Notes under the pieces: model-generated
The model's input: the letters and a program-made list of their open reading frames with translations, nothing else
What the model was told of the DNA's origin: nothing
Databases searched by the model: none
Program-made: the position numbers and the translations under genes
Shown: positions 1 through 7,539 of the stretch, one piece after another
Layout: every line of letters starts with the position of its first letter
Position numbering within the stretch: position 1 is the stretch's first letter
DNA from: Betaproteobacteria bacterium
GTDB lineage: Bacteria > Pseudomonadota > Gammaproteobacteria > Burkholderiales > SG8-41
Direction: 5' to 3'
Assembly: GCA_020028375.1 (NCBI GenBank)
Contig: JAHZNX010000107.1
Span: 1 to 9,302 of the forward strand
Length of the DNA: 9,302 bases

Positions 1-123
1 GGATTGACCCTCCCGGCGATCGAGCACCAGTCGCTGGAGACGGTGGCGCAGGCTGCCCAGATCGCGCACGGAAGGGTTCCAAAAGGAGCGGTCAACGCAG
101 AACACTGGAAAAGAAAGCCATGA
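1..123 (+). CDS. D-isomer-specific 2-hydroxyacid dehydrogenase, C-terminal fragment
   Basis: Frame 1 is open from the window edge to a TGA at 121-123 and gives 40 residues that begin GLTLPAIEHQSLETVAQ and end GAVNAEHWKRKP. This matches the end of NAD-dependent D-2-hydroxyacid dehydrogenases (2-Hacid_dh family): the helix after the catalytic His, followed by the closing 'G-x-x-P-x-x-x-VN-x-x-x-W' segment. Such enzymes reversibly oxidise D-2-hydroxyacids to 2-oxoacids in the cytoplasm. The catalytic Arg, Glu and His and the NAD domain lie outside the window, so the substrate cannot be inferred. The stop overlaps the ATG of the next gene as ATGA (120-123), which indicates one transcript and probable translational coupling. 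The family call rests on a short tail and is moderately secure. Confidence 0.7.
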   Translation, partial: GLTLPAIEHQSLETVAQAAQIAHGRVPKGAVNAEHWKRKP

Positions 124-867
124 AAACGGTCCTGATTACGGGCGCCACGGGAGATGTCGGCAGTCACCTGCGGCGTGAGCTCGCCGGCAAATACAATCTG
201 CGGCTGTCCGACAGGCGGCCGCTGAAACCCGCAAGCAACGAGATATTCGTCAAGGCGGACATCTCGAGGATGCCCGACGCGCTGCGCATCACCAAGGGGG
301 TGGATGCGATCGTCCATCTCGGCGGCTACTCGGTGGAGGGGCCGTGGAAGCCGATCCTGCAGGCGAACATCATCGGCTGCTACAACGTGTTCGAAGCCGC
401 GCGCCGCAACGGCGTCAGGCGGATCCTCTTCGCCACCAGCAACCACGCGGTGGGGTTCTACCGCCGCGACCAGACGATCGATCACCGCGTCTACCCGAAG
501 CCCGACGGCCGCTACGGGGTTCGGGAACGTGAACCCGGAACCGATCGACAAGCGGCGGCTCTCGATCTGGCTGAGTCCGCGCGACCTCGCGCAGCTGGTG
601 ACGATCGGCATCGAGCATCCGGAGATCCGTTTCGAGATCGTCTACGGCACCTCCGGCAACACGCGCACCTGGTACGACAATTCCAACGCGGCCCGACTCG
701 GCTACCGGCCGGCGGACAACAGCGAAGTCTACGCCCCGGATGTGCTGGCGCGCGAGAAGCCCGGGCACCCGCGCGGGGAGATGTACCAAGGCGGCCTGTT
801 CGTGCACTCCGAGGACGTGACGAATCCCGCGCCACTCCCGCGGAAAGCGGGCAGGAGGAAGCGGTGA
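120..867 (+). pseudogene. Broken NAD-dependent epimerase/dehydratase (uronate dehydrogenase-like SDR)
   Basis: The first 134 codons encode an extended SDR. They carry MKTVLITGATGDVG with the GxxGxxG NAD loop at residues 8-14, Asp31 after beta-2, a KADIS segment near 45-49, HLGG at 67-69, TSNHAVGFY near 106-114, and Tyr132 of the catalytic YGxxK motif. After codon 134 (about 519-523) this frame turns into arginine-rich sequence unlike the family and runs to 965. The family sequence resumes in the frame one base over: GNVNPEPIDKRRLSIWLSPR, then WYDNSN and GYRP, ending at TGA 865-867. Compared with uronate dehydrogenases, the SK-FGE helix and the next strand (about 25 residues, roughly 75 bp) are missing. 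The loss removes the catalytic Lys and shifts the frame. Intact relatives oxidise uronic or aldonic sugars to lactones with NAD. The ATG overlaps the upstream dehydrogenase stop by 4 bp. It could be a real pseudogene or an assembly collapse. Confidence 0.82.
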
Positions 868-874
868 GGGGAAA

Positions 875-929
875 CGGCGCTACCAGGAGTGCCGCTGAAA
901 TGAAATCGGGGCGGCCTGAGCCGCCCCGA
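875..929. terminator. Two hairpins between converging genes, probable bidirectional terminator
   Basis: The second hairpin is a perfect 10-bp GC-rich stem, TCGGGGCGGC at 906-915 and GCCGCCCCGA at 920-929, with a CTGA loop. On the - strand it is followed by TTTCATTT, so it looks like a Rho-independent terminator for the molybdenum hydroxylase operon, which stops at 962. A weaker hairpin (CGGCGCT at 875-881 with AGTGCCG at 888-894, one G-T pair, 6-nt loop) lies just after the + strand pseudogene. The + strand side has no T-run, so termination in that direction is less certain. Confidence 0.7.
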
Positions 930-961
930 CTGCATCGCGGAACCCCTGTGTTGCGCCTTTT

Positions 962-3151
962 CTAGGTTCTCAGCATCTCCGGCTTGATCGGGAGCTTGCG
1001 GATGCGCTTCCCGGTCGCGGCGAAGATCGCGTTGCACACCGCGGGCGAGATCGGGTTGGTGCCGGGCTCGCCGGCGCCGCCCTGCTCGCCCTTGCCTTGC
1101 AGTATGTGCACCTCGACCTTCGGCATTTCGTCCATGCGCGCCATCTTGTAGTCATTGAAGTTTGACTGCTCGACGCGCCCGTTGCGGATGGTAACCTCGC
1201 CGTAGAGCGCGGCGTTGAGTCCGTAGTAGATCGCGCCCTCGACCTGCGCCGCCACGGTGTCGGGATTGACGACCCAACCGGAGTCGATCGCCGCCACCAC
1301 GCGGTGCACTTTCACCTTGCCGTCCCTCGCCACCGACACCTCCGCGACCTGCGCGCAGTAGCCGCCGTAGGCGAAGTGCGCCGCGATGCCGCGATGCACC
1401 CCGGCGGGCAGCGGTTTCCCCCAGCCCGCCTTCTCCGCCGCGAGATCGAGCACGGCGCGAAGCCGCGCCGCATGTGGCTTCCCGAAGAGCTGGCGACGGT
1501 ACTGATAGGGGTCTTTTCCGGCCGCGTGCGCAAGCTCGTCGACGAAGCTCTCCAGGATGAAGCCGTTCTGCGTGTTGCCGACCGAGCGCCAGAATCCGGA
1601 CGGCACCCCTTGGTTGTTGTTCACGTAGTCCACGAGCACGTTGGGTATGTCGTACGGGAAGTAGTCCCCGGCGCCCTGCGTGGAGGTGGGGTCGTGGCCG
1701 TCCTTGCGCAGAAAGTGCCCGAAGGTCTTGAAGTACTGCAGGATCGAAGTTCCCACGATGCGGTGGCGCCACGCCGTCGGCATGCCGTCCGGTCCGAGCG
1801 CCGCCTGCAGTACGTTGTGCGACGCCGGGCGATAGAAGTCATGCTGAATATCGTCCTCCCGTGTCCACACCACCTTCACCGGCACGTTGCCCGCGGCGCG
1901 CGAAGTCTCGGCCGCTTCGACCACGTAGTCGCTCTCGAGCCTGCGCCCGAAGCCGCCCCCGAGATAGGTCGTGTGCACCGTGACCGCCTTGGGCGGCAGG
2001 CCGGTCGCCTGGGCGACCGCATGCTGGTTCCACGATTGCGCCTGGGTCGAGGCCCAGATCTCGCACGAATCGCCCTTGAAGTGCGCAGTTGCGTTCATGG
2101 GCTCCATGCAAGCGTGCGCGAGGAACGGAAGCTCGTAGACCGCCTCCACCCGTTTTGCGCCTCCCGCCAGCGCCGCGGCGACGTCGCCCGTCTTCAGCCG
2201 CTCGGCGGCGGTGGGGCCCTTCGCGAGGGCTGCCCACTGACTGTACATGTCGGCCGAGCTGACCTTCGCGAGCGGCCCCTCGTCCCACGTGACTTCCAGC
2301 GCATCGCGGCCCTTCTTCGCCGCCCAGAAGCTGTCGGCGACGACCGCGACACCGGAGCTGATCTGAACGACTTTCTTGACGCCCGGCACCCTGAGGGATT
2401 TTTCAGCGTTAAAGCTTGTCACCTTGCCGCCGAACACCGGGCAGCGCGCGACCGTGGCGACGAGCATGCCCGGGCGCTTCACGTCGAGTCCGTAGACCGC
2501 CCGTCCGGTGACCTTGAGCGGAATGTCCTGGCGCGGGGTCGCCTTTCCGACGATCTTGAATTCGGACGGCTGCTTCAGCGCCGGCTCGTCGGGCGCGACC
2601 TGCCGCGCCGCATCGTTCGCGACCGCGCCGTAGGTCACCTTTCTGCCACTCGGCTTGTGGACCACGTGGCCGTTCTCGGCGATGCATTCCGAGCGCAGCA
2701 CCTGCATCCTCTCGGCGCCCGCCGAGATCAGCATGAAGCGCGCCGCCGCGCCCGCGTGCCGCACCTTGTTGCCGAAGTTGCGTATGCTGGAGCTGCCCCC
2801 GGTCGCCTGGAAGCCGCCCACCGCCTTGAAGCCGATGTAGCGCGGGTTCCCGAACGCCGGGTCGATGCCGCCCTGTTCGATGCGCAGGTTCCGGAGATCG
2901 ACTTCGAGCTCCTCGGCGAGCAGCATGGCAAGCCCGTTGTGCACGCCCTGTCCCATCTCCACCTGCCCGCAGACGAAGGTGACCCGGTTGTCGGTGCCGA
3001 CCTTGACGTAGGCATTGAGCTTGGCCGGTCCCGCGGCCGCCTCCGCAGCGCTCGCCGCGACCGGCAGGTGAAAGCCGATCACCAGCCCGCCGCCGGTGGC
3101 GGCGCCGGCCTTGAGGAAGGATCGGCGACCCTGATTGACTGTGGCACGCAT
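962..3151 (-). CDS. Molybdopterin-binding subunit of a xanthine dehydrogenase-family hydroxylase (isoquinoline 1-oxidoreductase beta-like)
   Basis: This 729-residue protein is the catalytic large subunit of a molybdenum hydroxylase. Family members hydroxylate N-heterocycles or oxidise aldehydes with oxygen from water. Residues 8-14 (GRRSFLK), followed by a hydrophobic stretch and an Ala-rich region to about 40, form a twin-arginine signal, so the enzyme should act in the periplasm after folding with its cofactor. Seen motifs include GQVEMGQGVHNG near 62-73, GGGFGRR at 398-404, WRSVGNTQNGF near 521-531 and GGAGEPGTNP at 691-700, where Glu695 is the expected catalytic base. The length and the RRSFLK leader fit the IorB-like branch rather than cytoplasmic XdhB/CoxL. 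ATG 3151 lies one base after the small-subunit stop (TAA-C-ATG), with AAAGGGGG upstream as ribosome site, so the two are co-translated. No cytochrome c or XdhC/CoxI-type maturation gene is adjacent. The substrate is unknown. Confidence 0.93.
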   Translation of the reverse strand: MRATVNQGRRSFLKAGAATGGGLVIGFHLPVAASAAEAAAGPAKLNAYVKVGTDNRVTFVCGQVEMGQGVHNGLAMLLAEELEVDLRNLRIEQGGIDPAFGNPRYIGFKAVGGFQATGGSSSIRNFGNKVRHAGAAARFMLISAGAERMQVLRSECIAENGHVVHKPSGRKVTYGAVANDAARQVAPDEPALKQPSEFKIVGKATPRQDIPLKVTGRAVYGLDVKRPGMLVATVARCPVFGGKVTSFNAEKSLRVPGVKKVVQISSGVAVVADSFWAAKKGRDALEVTWDEGPLAKVSSADMYSQWAALAKGPTAAERLKTGDVAAALAGGAKRVEAVYELPFLAHACMEPMNATAHFKGDSCEIWASTQAQSWNQHAVAQATGLPPKAVTVHTTYLGGGFGRRLESDYVVEAAETSRAAGNVPVKVVWTREDDIQHDFYRPASHNVLQAALGPDGMPTAWRHRIVGTSILQYFKTFGHFLRKDGHDPTSTQGAGDYFPYDIPNVLVDYVNNNQGVPSGFWRSVGNTQNGFILESFVDELAHAAGKDPYQYRRQLFGKPHAARLRAVLDLAAEKAGWGKPLPAGVHRGIAAHFAYGGYCAQVAEVSVARDGKVKVHRVVAAIDSGWVVNPDTVAAQVEGAIYYGLNAALYGEVTIRNGRVEQSNFNDYKMARMDEMPKVEVHILQGKGEQGGAGEPGTNPISPAVCNAIFAATGKRIRKLPIKPEMLRT

Positions 3152-3152
3152 G

Positions 3153-3629
3153 TTAGGCCCCCTTTCTCATCGTCGCCGCCGCGGCGTGGATCGCCTTGCG
3201 GACGCGGTTGTAGGTACCGCAGGTGCAGATGTGCCCCACCATCGCCTTTTCGATCTCGGCGTCGCTCGGGGACTTGTTCTTCGCGAGCAGCGCCGCCGCG
3301 GACATGATCTGTCCCGACTGGCAGTAGCCGCATTGCGGCACCTGTTCCGCGACCCAGGCTTTCTGGACCGGATGAGAGCCGTCCCGGGACAGGCCTTCTA
3401 TGGTGGTGACGCTTTTGCCCGCGACCTGGGATACCTCGGTGTTGCAGGACCGCACCGGCTCGCCGTTGACCAGCACGGTGCACGCGCCGCACAGCGCAGC
3501 GCCGCAGCCAAACTTGGTGCCGGTGAGTCCGAGGTTCTCGCGCAGCACCCACAGCAACGGCATCTGTGGATCGCCGACACTGAGCTTGTGGGTTCTGCCG
3601 TTGACGTTGAGGGTGAGCGCGGTGGCCAT
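3153..3629 (-). CDS. [2Fe-2S] subunit of the molybdenum hydroxylase (isoquinoline 1-oxidoreductase alpha-like)
   Basis: This 158-residue protein carries the two [2Fe-2S] clusters that take electrons from the molybdenum centre in the partner subunit. The N-terminal ferredoxin-like domain (1 to about 75) has Cys42, Cys47, Cys50 and Cys62 in the pattern FGCGAALCGACTVLVNG...SC. The C-terminal helical domain has Cys100 and Cys103 (QCGYCQSGQ) and Cys135 and Cys137 (HICTCGTY). All eight ligands are present and the length is typical. It has no signal peptide, so export is probably by co-transport with the Tat-signal-bearing large subunit. A strong ribosome site AAGGAGG (3638-3644 on the complement) sits 8 nt before ATG 3629. 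A sigma70-like promoter lies just upstream (3662-3690), so the pair may form its own two-gene operon even though three same-strand genes precede it. Confidence 0.95.
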   Translation of the reverse strand: MATALTLNVNGRTHKLSVGDPQMPLLWVLRENLGLTGTKFGCGAALCGACTVLVNGEPVRSCNTEVSQVAGKSVTTIEGLSRDGSHPVQKAWVAEQVPQCGYCQSGQIMSAAALLAKNKSPSDAEIEKAMVGHICTCGTYNRVRKAIHAAAATMRKGA

Positions 3630-3661
3630 CTTGTTTTCCTCCTTGAGCCGGTGGGGCGATC

Positions 3662-3690
3662 AATTTATTCCTGCCGCATCGCGCTGGCAA
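3662..3690 (-). promoter_or_regulatory. Candidate sigma70 promoter for the molybdenum hydroxylase operon
   Basis: On the - strand, TTGCCA (3690-3685) matches the -35 consensus at 5 of 6 positions. After a 17-nt spacer, TAAATT (3667-3662) matches the -10 at 4 of 6. The predicted transcript start is near 3655, giving a leader of about 25 nt that contains the AAGGAGG ribosome site. The position in a 144-bp gap before the [2Fe-2S] gene fits. This is a motif match by eye, and no operator is evident. Confidence 0.42.
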
Positions 3691-3773
3691 GCGGCCCCCG
3701 AAGGCCATGATTTGTCTGAGGTACGGAACGGTCCGACCCTGCAACCTGGCCGGCAGGTGCCGCCGTGCCGCAA

Positions 3774-4715
3774 TCAGCTCAGCAGGAAGCGCGTGACGGC
3801 CGCGATCTGCTCCCGGTTCATCAACGCGGGCGCGTGGCCCGCGCCCGCGAATTCCACGACCTGAAGATTGGGCTTTTCCGCCTGCATCCGGTCCACGGTG
3901 GCGCGCGTGAGCACGTCGGAATCCGCGCCGCGCAGCACCAGCACCGGGCAGCGCACCTGCGCCCAGACGCCCCACAAGTCGATGCCGGCGAGAAAGTTGG
4001 GGCCAAGCGGAAACTCCGGGTCCGAGTGACCGCGCAGCATCTCGCCGATTCCCGGGTCGTAACGCAACCGGTAATCACCCGGCTTCGCCTTTAACACGCT
4101 GTGCCGCGCGAGATGGCGCCACTGCTCGTCCGTGAGCCGGCCGAAGGGCGCGCAGGCCTCGCGGAGCCATGACTCGGCCGCGGCCACGGATTCGAACGAG
4201 CGCCCCCCGCCCACGTATCCCTTCAACCGGTAGAGTGAGCCCCAGGAAACGAATGGCCCGATATCGTTCAGCACGAGCCGCCGGATCGGCGAGCCCGGTT
4301 TCGCCGCGAGCAGCATCCCGATCAGCCCGCCCATCGAGGTGCCCACCCAGTCGATCCGTTTCGAGGCGCGGCGGAAGACGGGCCAGCGGCCGAACAGACC
4401 CGCTAACACCGACCGCCTCGGCGCTGTCACCCGCGCCAGCAGGACTGCGGCGTCGGCAAGGTAGGTGGAGAAGCTGTAATCCTTCTTGTCGGCGAGCCAC
4501 TCGCTATCGCCGCGCCCGACCACGTCCGGGCAGATCACGCGGCACTTTTTTCGCGCCAGCTCGGCGGCGAGGAAATCGAAATCGCGGCTGTTGCGCGCGA
4601 GACCATGCACGCACAGCACGACGTGGTTGCTCGCGACGCGCCCCCAGTCGAGGTAGGCGATGCGGTGAAAGCCGCCGGGAGACAGGCTGAGGACCGAGCC
4701 GCGTGAGTAACTCAT
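3774..4715 (-). CDS. Alpha/beta hydrolase (esterase-like), cytoplasmic
   Basis: This 313-residue protein has the standard alpha/beta-hydrolase layout. The oxyanion-hole motif is VHGLARN (His37-Gly38), followed by CPDVVGRGDS near 62-71. The nucleophile elbow is GTSMGG with Ser127. The acid is probably Asp267 in GADSDVL (Asp265 is an alternative), and His294 in GAGHAP completes the triad. There is no signal peptide or membrane segment. The family includes esterases, lactonases and C-C hydrolases, so the substrate cannot be named. A basic stretch at about 98-120 (TAPRRSVLAGLFGRW and after) looks longer than usual between the helix and the strand leading to the nucleophile. The start at 4715 has only a modest GTGGGG ribosome site. 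The gene lies 58 bp after the secreted hydrolase, which suggests co-transcription, and 144 bp before the hydroxylase pair. Confidence 0.88.
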   Translation of the reverse strand: MSYSRGSVLSLSPGGFHRIAYLDWGRVASNHVVLCVHGLARNSRDFDFLAAELARKKCRVICPDVVGRGDSEWLADKKDYSFSTYLADAAVLLARVTAPRRSVLAGLFGRWPVFRRASKRIDWVGTSMGGLIGMLLAAKPGSPIRRLVLNDIGPFVSWGSLYRLKGYVGGGRSFESVAAAESWLREACAPFGRLTDEQWRHLARHSVLKAKPGDYRLRYDPGIGEMLRGHSDPEFPLGPNFLAGIDLWGVWAQVRCPVLVLRGADSDVLTRATVDRMQAEKPNLQVVEFAGAGHAPALMNREQIAAVTRFLLS

Positions 4716-4773
4716 TGCCCCACTGCCGAAGCAAACATCATGCCGGGACCGTCAGCGTCGCCGTCGTGCCCGC

Positions 4774-6753
4774 TCAGCGCGCAAAGCGCTTCGCAATTTC
4801 CTCGCTCTTCGCTTTCTCGATGAAGCGCTCGCCGTCCTCGGCGAGCAGCAGGCGCTCCGCCACGAGCTTCTTCACCGCCGCTTCCACCCGGCGCACGTAG
4901 CCGGCGTGGTCGCCATAGCGCTCATCGAGCGAGGGACGGGGATCGTTATGGGCCTCGCGCTCGGCGCGGGTGGCGGCGAAGGGCACATAGGTGCCGAAGC
5001 GATCGCACAACTCCCCCTCAGGGAAGGGCGCCTTGTAGAGGTTCCAGCCGGTGTAGGTTGCGAGCGGCACTGCGATCTCGGGCAGCAGGATGCCTGAGGT
5101 CTCGTTGCCGTCGGCGTCCACCTGCGGAACGAGCGGGCGATAGGGCCGCGACATGTCCATCTCGGGCTTAACCCAGTCCTTCAGAACGCCGAACTCGCTC
5201 ATGCGTCGGGCGACCACCACGCCAGGGATTGCGGGAAACGCGAGCTTGCCGGGCATCACCAGCGTGCCGTCCGCGAGTCGCGGCGTGCGCGAGGCGGGCG
5301 GCGCTTTCCCCTCGCTCACCCACTCGTCGAGCGCGGCGAGGAGCGCGCGCAGCGCCGGCGTCGGGTTGTGCGCGTTGCGCGGATTAACGCACGGCCCCGC
5401 CGTGGACGTCATCCACGCCTGGCCGCCATGCTGCGTGCCGCCAATCATGTAGCCGCGGGCGCTGGCCGGGTGCGCCACGTCGCGCGTGCCGGGCGGATCG
5501 GTGACGAGCAGCGACGCGCCCTTCTGCCAGTACTCGGTCGAGGTATTGGTTTCCATCCACAGCGGATCGAAGCCGTCGTTCCTCAGCAAACCGCCGGTCC
5601 GCCCGGTCACCGGGTCGGTCATGCGCGCCGTGGAGAAGGGAAAGGCGTTTTCCGGGAACGCGTGGTCCTCGTGCTGGGTATTGGTGCGTGCAGGCTGGCC
5701 GAATTCGTAATTGAGGAACACGCCGCCCACGCCTGCCGTGTGCGCCAGCACGCCGTCGAACACCTTGCGGGCGGATTCGTCCTGATTGAAGCCTTGCGCG
5801 ACGTGATTGCGCAGGTAGCGCCCGCTTTGCGAGCGGCCGAACGCCAATGCGTGCCGGAGGCCCGCGCCCGCCGGATTGGCGTTGCCCTTCGAATCCGCCG
5901 CTTCGTAGCGCAGGAACGAGACGAGGTCGCGCGTCGCCGCGAGTCCGGTGCCCAGCACGCGCGGATGCTTCGCTGGATAGTGCAATTCATAGAGCGAGCC
6001 GGGCTCTGGGAGCGTGCCTTCCGGGAGCAGGCGAATCTCGCGCGCGTTGACGAAGGCCCAGCCGTCCCCCGAGACCTCGCGCCGCGGATCGGTTTCGGCC
6101 CGCCGCACCGTGAGCCTGGCCTGGGACGGGTCCAGCGTCGCCGCTTCGTGCGTCAGCCGGAAAGTCTTGCGCAGGGGCCCCCGCCCGCCGCTCATGAGCT
6201 CGTCGCGGATCACGCGCACGATCGGCGCACCTCCGTTCATGGCGATCACGGGCTTCATCGCGAGACCAGCGTTGGAGCGCGGCGCATCCGGGTCCCAGCC
6301 GCTCCACACGATCACGTAGCCACGGCGCAGGATGAGCCCGTTGCCGGCATCCTCCGCGGCGCGCGGGTCATTGCGGACGGTGCGCGAGTCCCCGAACACC
6401 CAGTGGGCGTATTGCCGGCCGCGATTGGTGACGTCGTAGAGGATCTTGCCGCTGCCGCGCGCCGGGTCCGTCGGCCGCAGGATGTAGAAGTCCGCCTCGT
6501 ATTCGACGCGGCCGGCAGCGTTCTTCGGTGCCTTGTCGAGGTTGACGATGACCTTGTTGCGCGGATCGGCGGGGTCAAGCTCACCCCTGAACGTGCCCTT
6601 CACGCGCTCGTATGCCCCGGCGTCTCCGAACGCCATGCCGTCGGCGAACGGCTCGATGGCCGTGACGTTGATCTCGGTCAGCCGTGCCGCGGCGGGCGCT
6701 GCGGCGAAAACGAGCGCACACGCAACGGCACTCGCAGCGATTGCCTTCTTCAT
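4774..6753 (-). CDS. Secreted large alpha/beta hydrolase domain protein
   Basis: This 659-residue protein starts with a Sec signal peptide: MKK, a hydrophobic core, and AAPAAA before RLTEINV, with cleavage near residue 23. It should act in the periplasm or outside the cell. The mature part resembles the large 'alpha/beta hydrolase domain' proteins of about 600-700 residues. It has FADGMAFGDAGAYERVKGTFRG near 36-57, YDVTNRG near 106-112, YVIVWSGWDPD near 146-155, and a nucleophile region ALAFGRSQSGRYLRN at 303-316. Ser308 or Ser310 is the probable nucleophile. No substrate is established for most members; ester or lactone cleavage is the reasonable guess. ATG 6753 is supported by AGGAGGA (6761-6767 on the complement) at good spacing and by the signal peptide. 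The 30-bp gap from the Mut7-C gene suggests a shared transcript. The sequence looks full length. Confidence 0.85.
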   Translation of the reverse strand: MKKAIAASAVACALVFAAAPAAARLTEINVTAIEPFADGMAFGDAGAYERVKGTFRGELDPADPRNKVIVNLDKAPKNAAGRVEYEADFYILRPTDPARGSGKILYDVTNRGRQYAHWVFGDSRTVRNDPRAAEDAGNGLILRRGYVIVWSGWDPDAPRSNAGLAMKPVIAMNGGAPIVRVIRDELMSGGRGPLRKTFRLTHEAATLDPSQARLTVRRAETDPRREVSGDGWAFVNAREIRLLPEGTLPEPGSLYELHYPAKHPRVLGTGLAATRDLVSFLRYEAADSKGNANPAGAGLRHALAFGRSQSGRYLRNHVAQGFNQDESARKVFDGVLAHTAGVGGVFLNYEFGQPARTNTQHEDHAFPENAFPFSTARMTDPVTGRTGGLLRNDGFDPLWMETNTSTEYWQKGASLLVTDPPGTRDVAHPASARGYMIGGTQHGGQAWMTSTAGPCVNPRNAHNPTPALRALLAALDEWVSEGKAPPASRTPRLADGTLVMPGKLAFPAIPGVVVARRMSEFGVLKDWVKPEMDMSRPYRPLVPQVDADGNETSGILLPEIAVPLATYTGWNLYKAPFPEGELCDRFGTYVPFAATRAEREAHNDPRPSLDERYGDHAGYVRRVEAAVKKLVAERLLLAEDGERFIEKAKSEEIAKRFAR

Positions 6754-6783
6754 AAAACGCTCCTCCTGATCTTGCCTTACATC

Positions 6784-7509
6784 TTAGCGCGGTGCGGCCT
6801 CGCCGAGAACCGGTCCCAGCATTTCGCGCATGTGCTCCCAGTGCGAGCCTTCCCAGTAGATGCGCTCGCAGCCGGGGCAGCGAGCGAACTGCGTATAGCG
6901 CGCGGCGATCGGCTCCGGCACTCGCGCGGCCACCGCGTCGCTCTCGGCCGCCTCGAGGCGGACGTTGCAGTGCAGGCACAGCGTGAAGGGCTGCGCGCGC
7001 CGCGCTAGCGCATAGCGCGCAATGACCTCGTTCAGCTGCGCTTCGGGCTTCCGCGCGTGCACGTAGCAGCCGCGCAGCACGTCGCGGCACTTGAGCAGCT
7101 CGCGGTCGCGGGTGAGCAGGATCCGGCGCTCGCGATCGAGCAGGTCCAGGATGTGCCGGTCGGCGTATGCGTTTTCGAACAGGGTGTCGAATCCCAGCAT
7201 GCGCAGCAGGCGCGCCAGTCCCCCGAGGTGCGCGTCGGCGATGAAGGAGGGCGTCTCGTCCATTACGAGGTCGGCGGCGTGCTGGGGGAAGACCTCGACC
7301 GCGTCGGCTTCGCGCACGATGCGCGAAAGCGTCGCCGGCTGGCCGTTTACAATGAGCCGGCCGGCCTCGGTATGGGGCACGCCGAGTGACTCGATCGCGT
7401 TCTTGAGGGTCGCGGCGCGGGCGCACGCGTGGGAGAGGGCGCCGCCGCGCTTCCCGTAGGGAAGAAACCCCGCGAGCTCTCCGTGGAACCGGAAAGTGGC
7501 GGTCGCCAT
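6784..7509 (-). CDS. Mut7-C RNase-domain protein with N-terminal ubiquitin-like domain and zinc ribbon
   Basis: This 241-residue protein has three parts. Residues 1-80 (MATATFRFHGELAGFLP ... VNGQPATLSRIVREADAVEVFP) match the ubiquitin/MoaD-like domain found before Mut7-C domains. Residues 87-170 (FIADAHLGGLARLLRMLGFDT ... LLTRDRELL) match the PIN-like Mut7-C fold, with Asp92 and the RDREL acidic cluster as candidate metal ligands. Residues 178-214 hold a zinc ribbon with Cys178, Cys181, Cys211 and Cys214. The domain is proposed to be an RNase because of its link to exonuclease Mut-7; the role in bacteria is not established. The reading frame stays open upstream to 7680, but that part overlaps the divergent dehydrogenase gene and does not resemble the family, so ATG 7509 is preferred. 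Its ribosome site is weak. Nothing ties it functionally to the hydrolases after it. Confidence 0.88.
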   Translation of the reverse strand: MATATFRFHGELAGFLPYGKRGGALSHACARAATLKNAIESLGVPHTEAGRLIVNGQPATLSRIVREADAVEVFPQHAADLVMDETPSFIADAHLGGLARLLRMLGFDTLFENAYADRHILDLLDRERRILLTRDRELLKCRDVLRGCYVHARKPEAQLNEVIARYALARRAQPFTLCLHCNVRLEAAESDAVAARVPEPIAARYTQFARCPGCERIYWEGSHWEHMREMLGPVLGEAAPR

Positions 7510-7539
7510 GGTGTCGTAGAATACTTCAAGGATTCGCCC

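Noticed and set aside
522..965. Continuation of the SDR reading frame to 965 as a 281-residue protein
   Set aside because: After residue 134 the sequence no longer resembles the family, while the neighbouring frame carries clear SDR sequence to 867. The tail is therefore the result of a frameshift.
1304..3307. A 667-codon + strand reading frame opposite the molybdopterin subunit
   Set aside because: It is antisense to a strongly supported gene, rich in Arg, Ala and His with no recognisable motif, and typical of long chance frames in high-GC DNA.
3730..3773. GC-rich inverted segments after the cytoplasmic hydrolase as a terminator
   Set aside because: The stems are about 5 bp with loops too tight or mismatched, and no T-run follows on the - strand.
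4712..4741. Nine-codon upstream frame (MMFASAVGQ) whose stop overlaps the hydrolase ATG on the - strand
   Set aside because: The ATGA overlap is suggestive of a leader peptide, but there is no ribosome site before its ATG and a chance frame of this length is common.
5368..7008. A 546-codon + strand reading frame opposite the secreted hydrolase and Mut7-C genes
   Set aside because: It is an antisense shadow of two well-supported genes, with arginine-rich sequence and no family resemblance.
7429..7539. In-frame upstream extension of the 2-hydroxyacid dehydrogenase to ATG 7429
   Set aside because: It lies inside the Mut7-C gene on the opposite strand. ATG 7540 has a well-spaced AAGGA and matches the usual family start.
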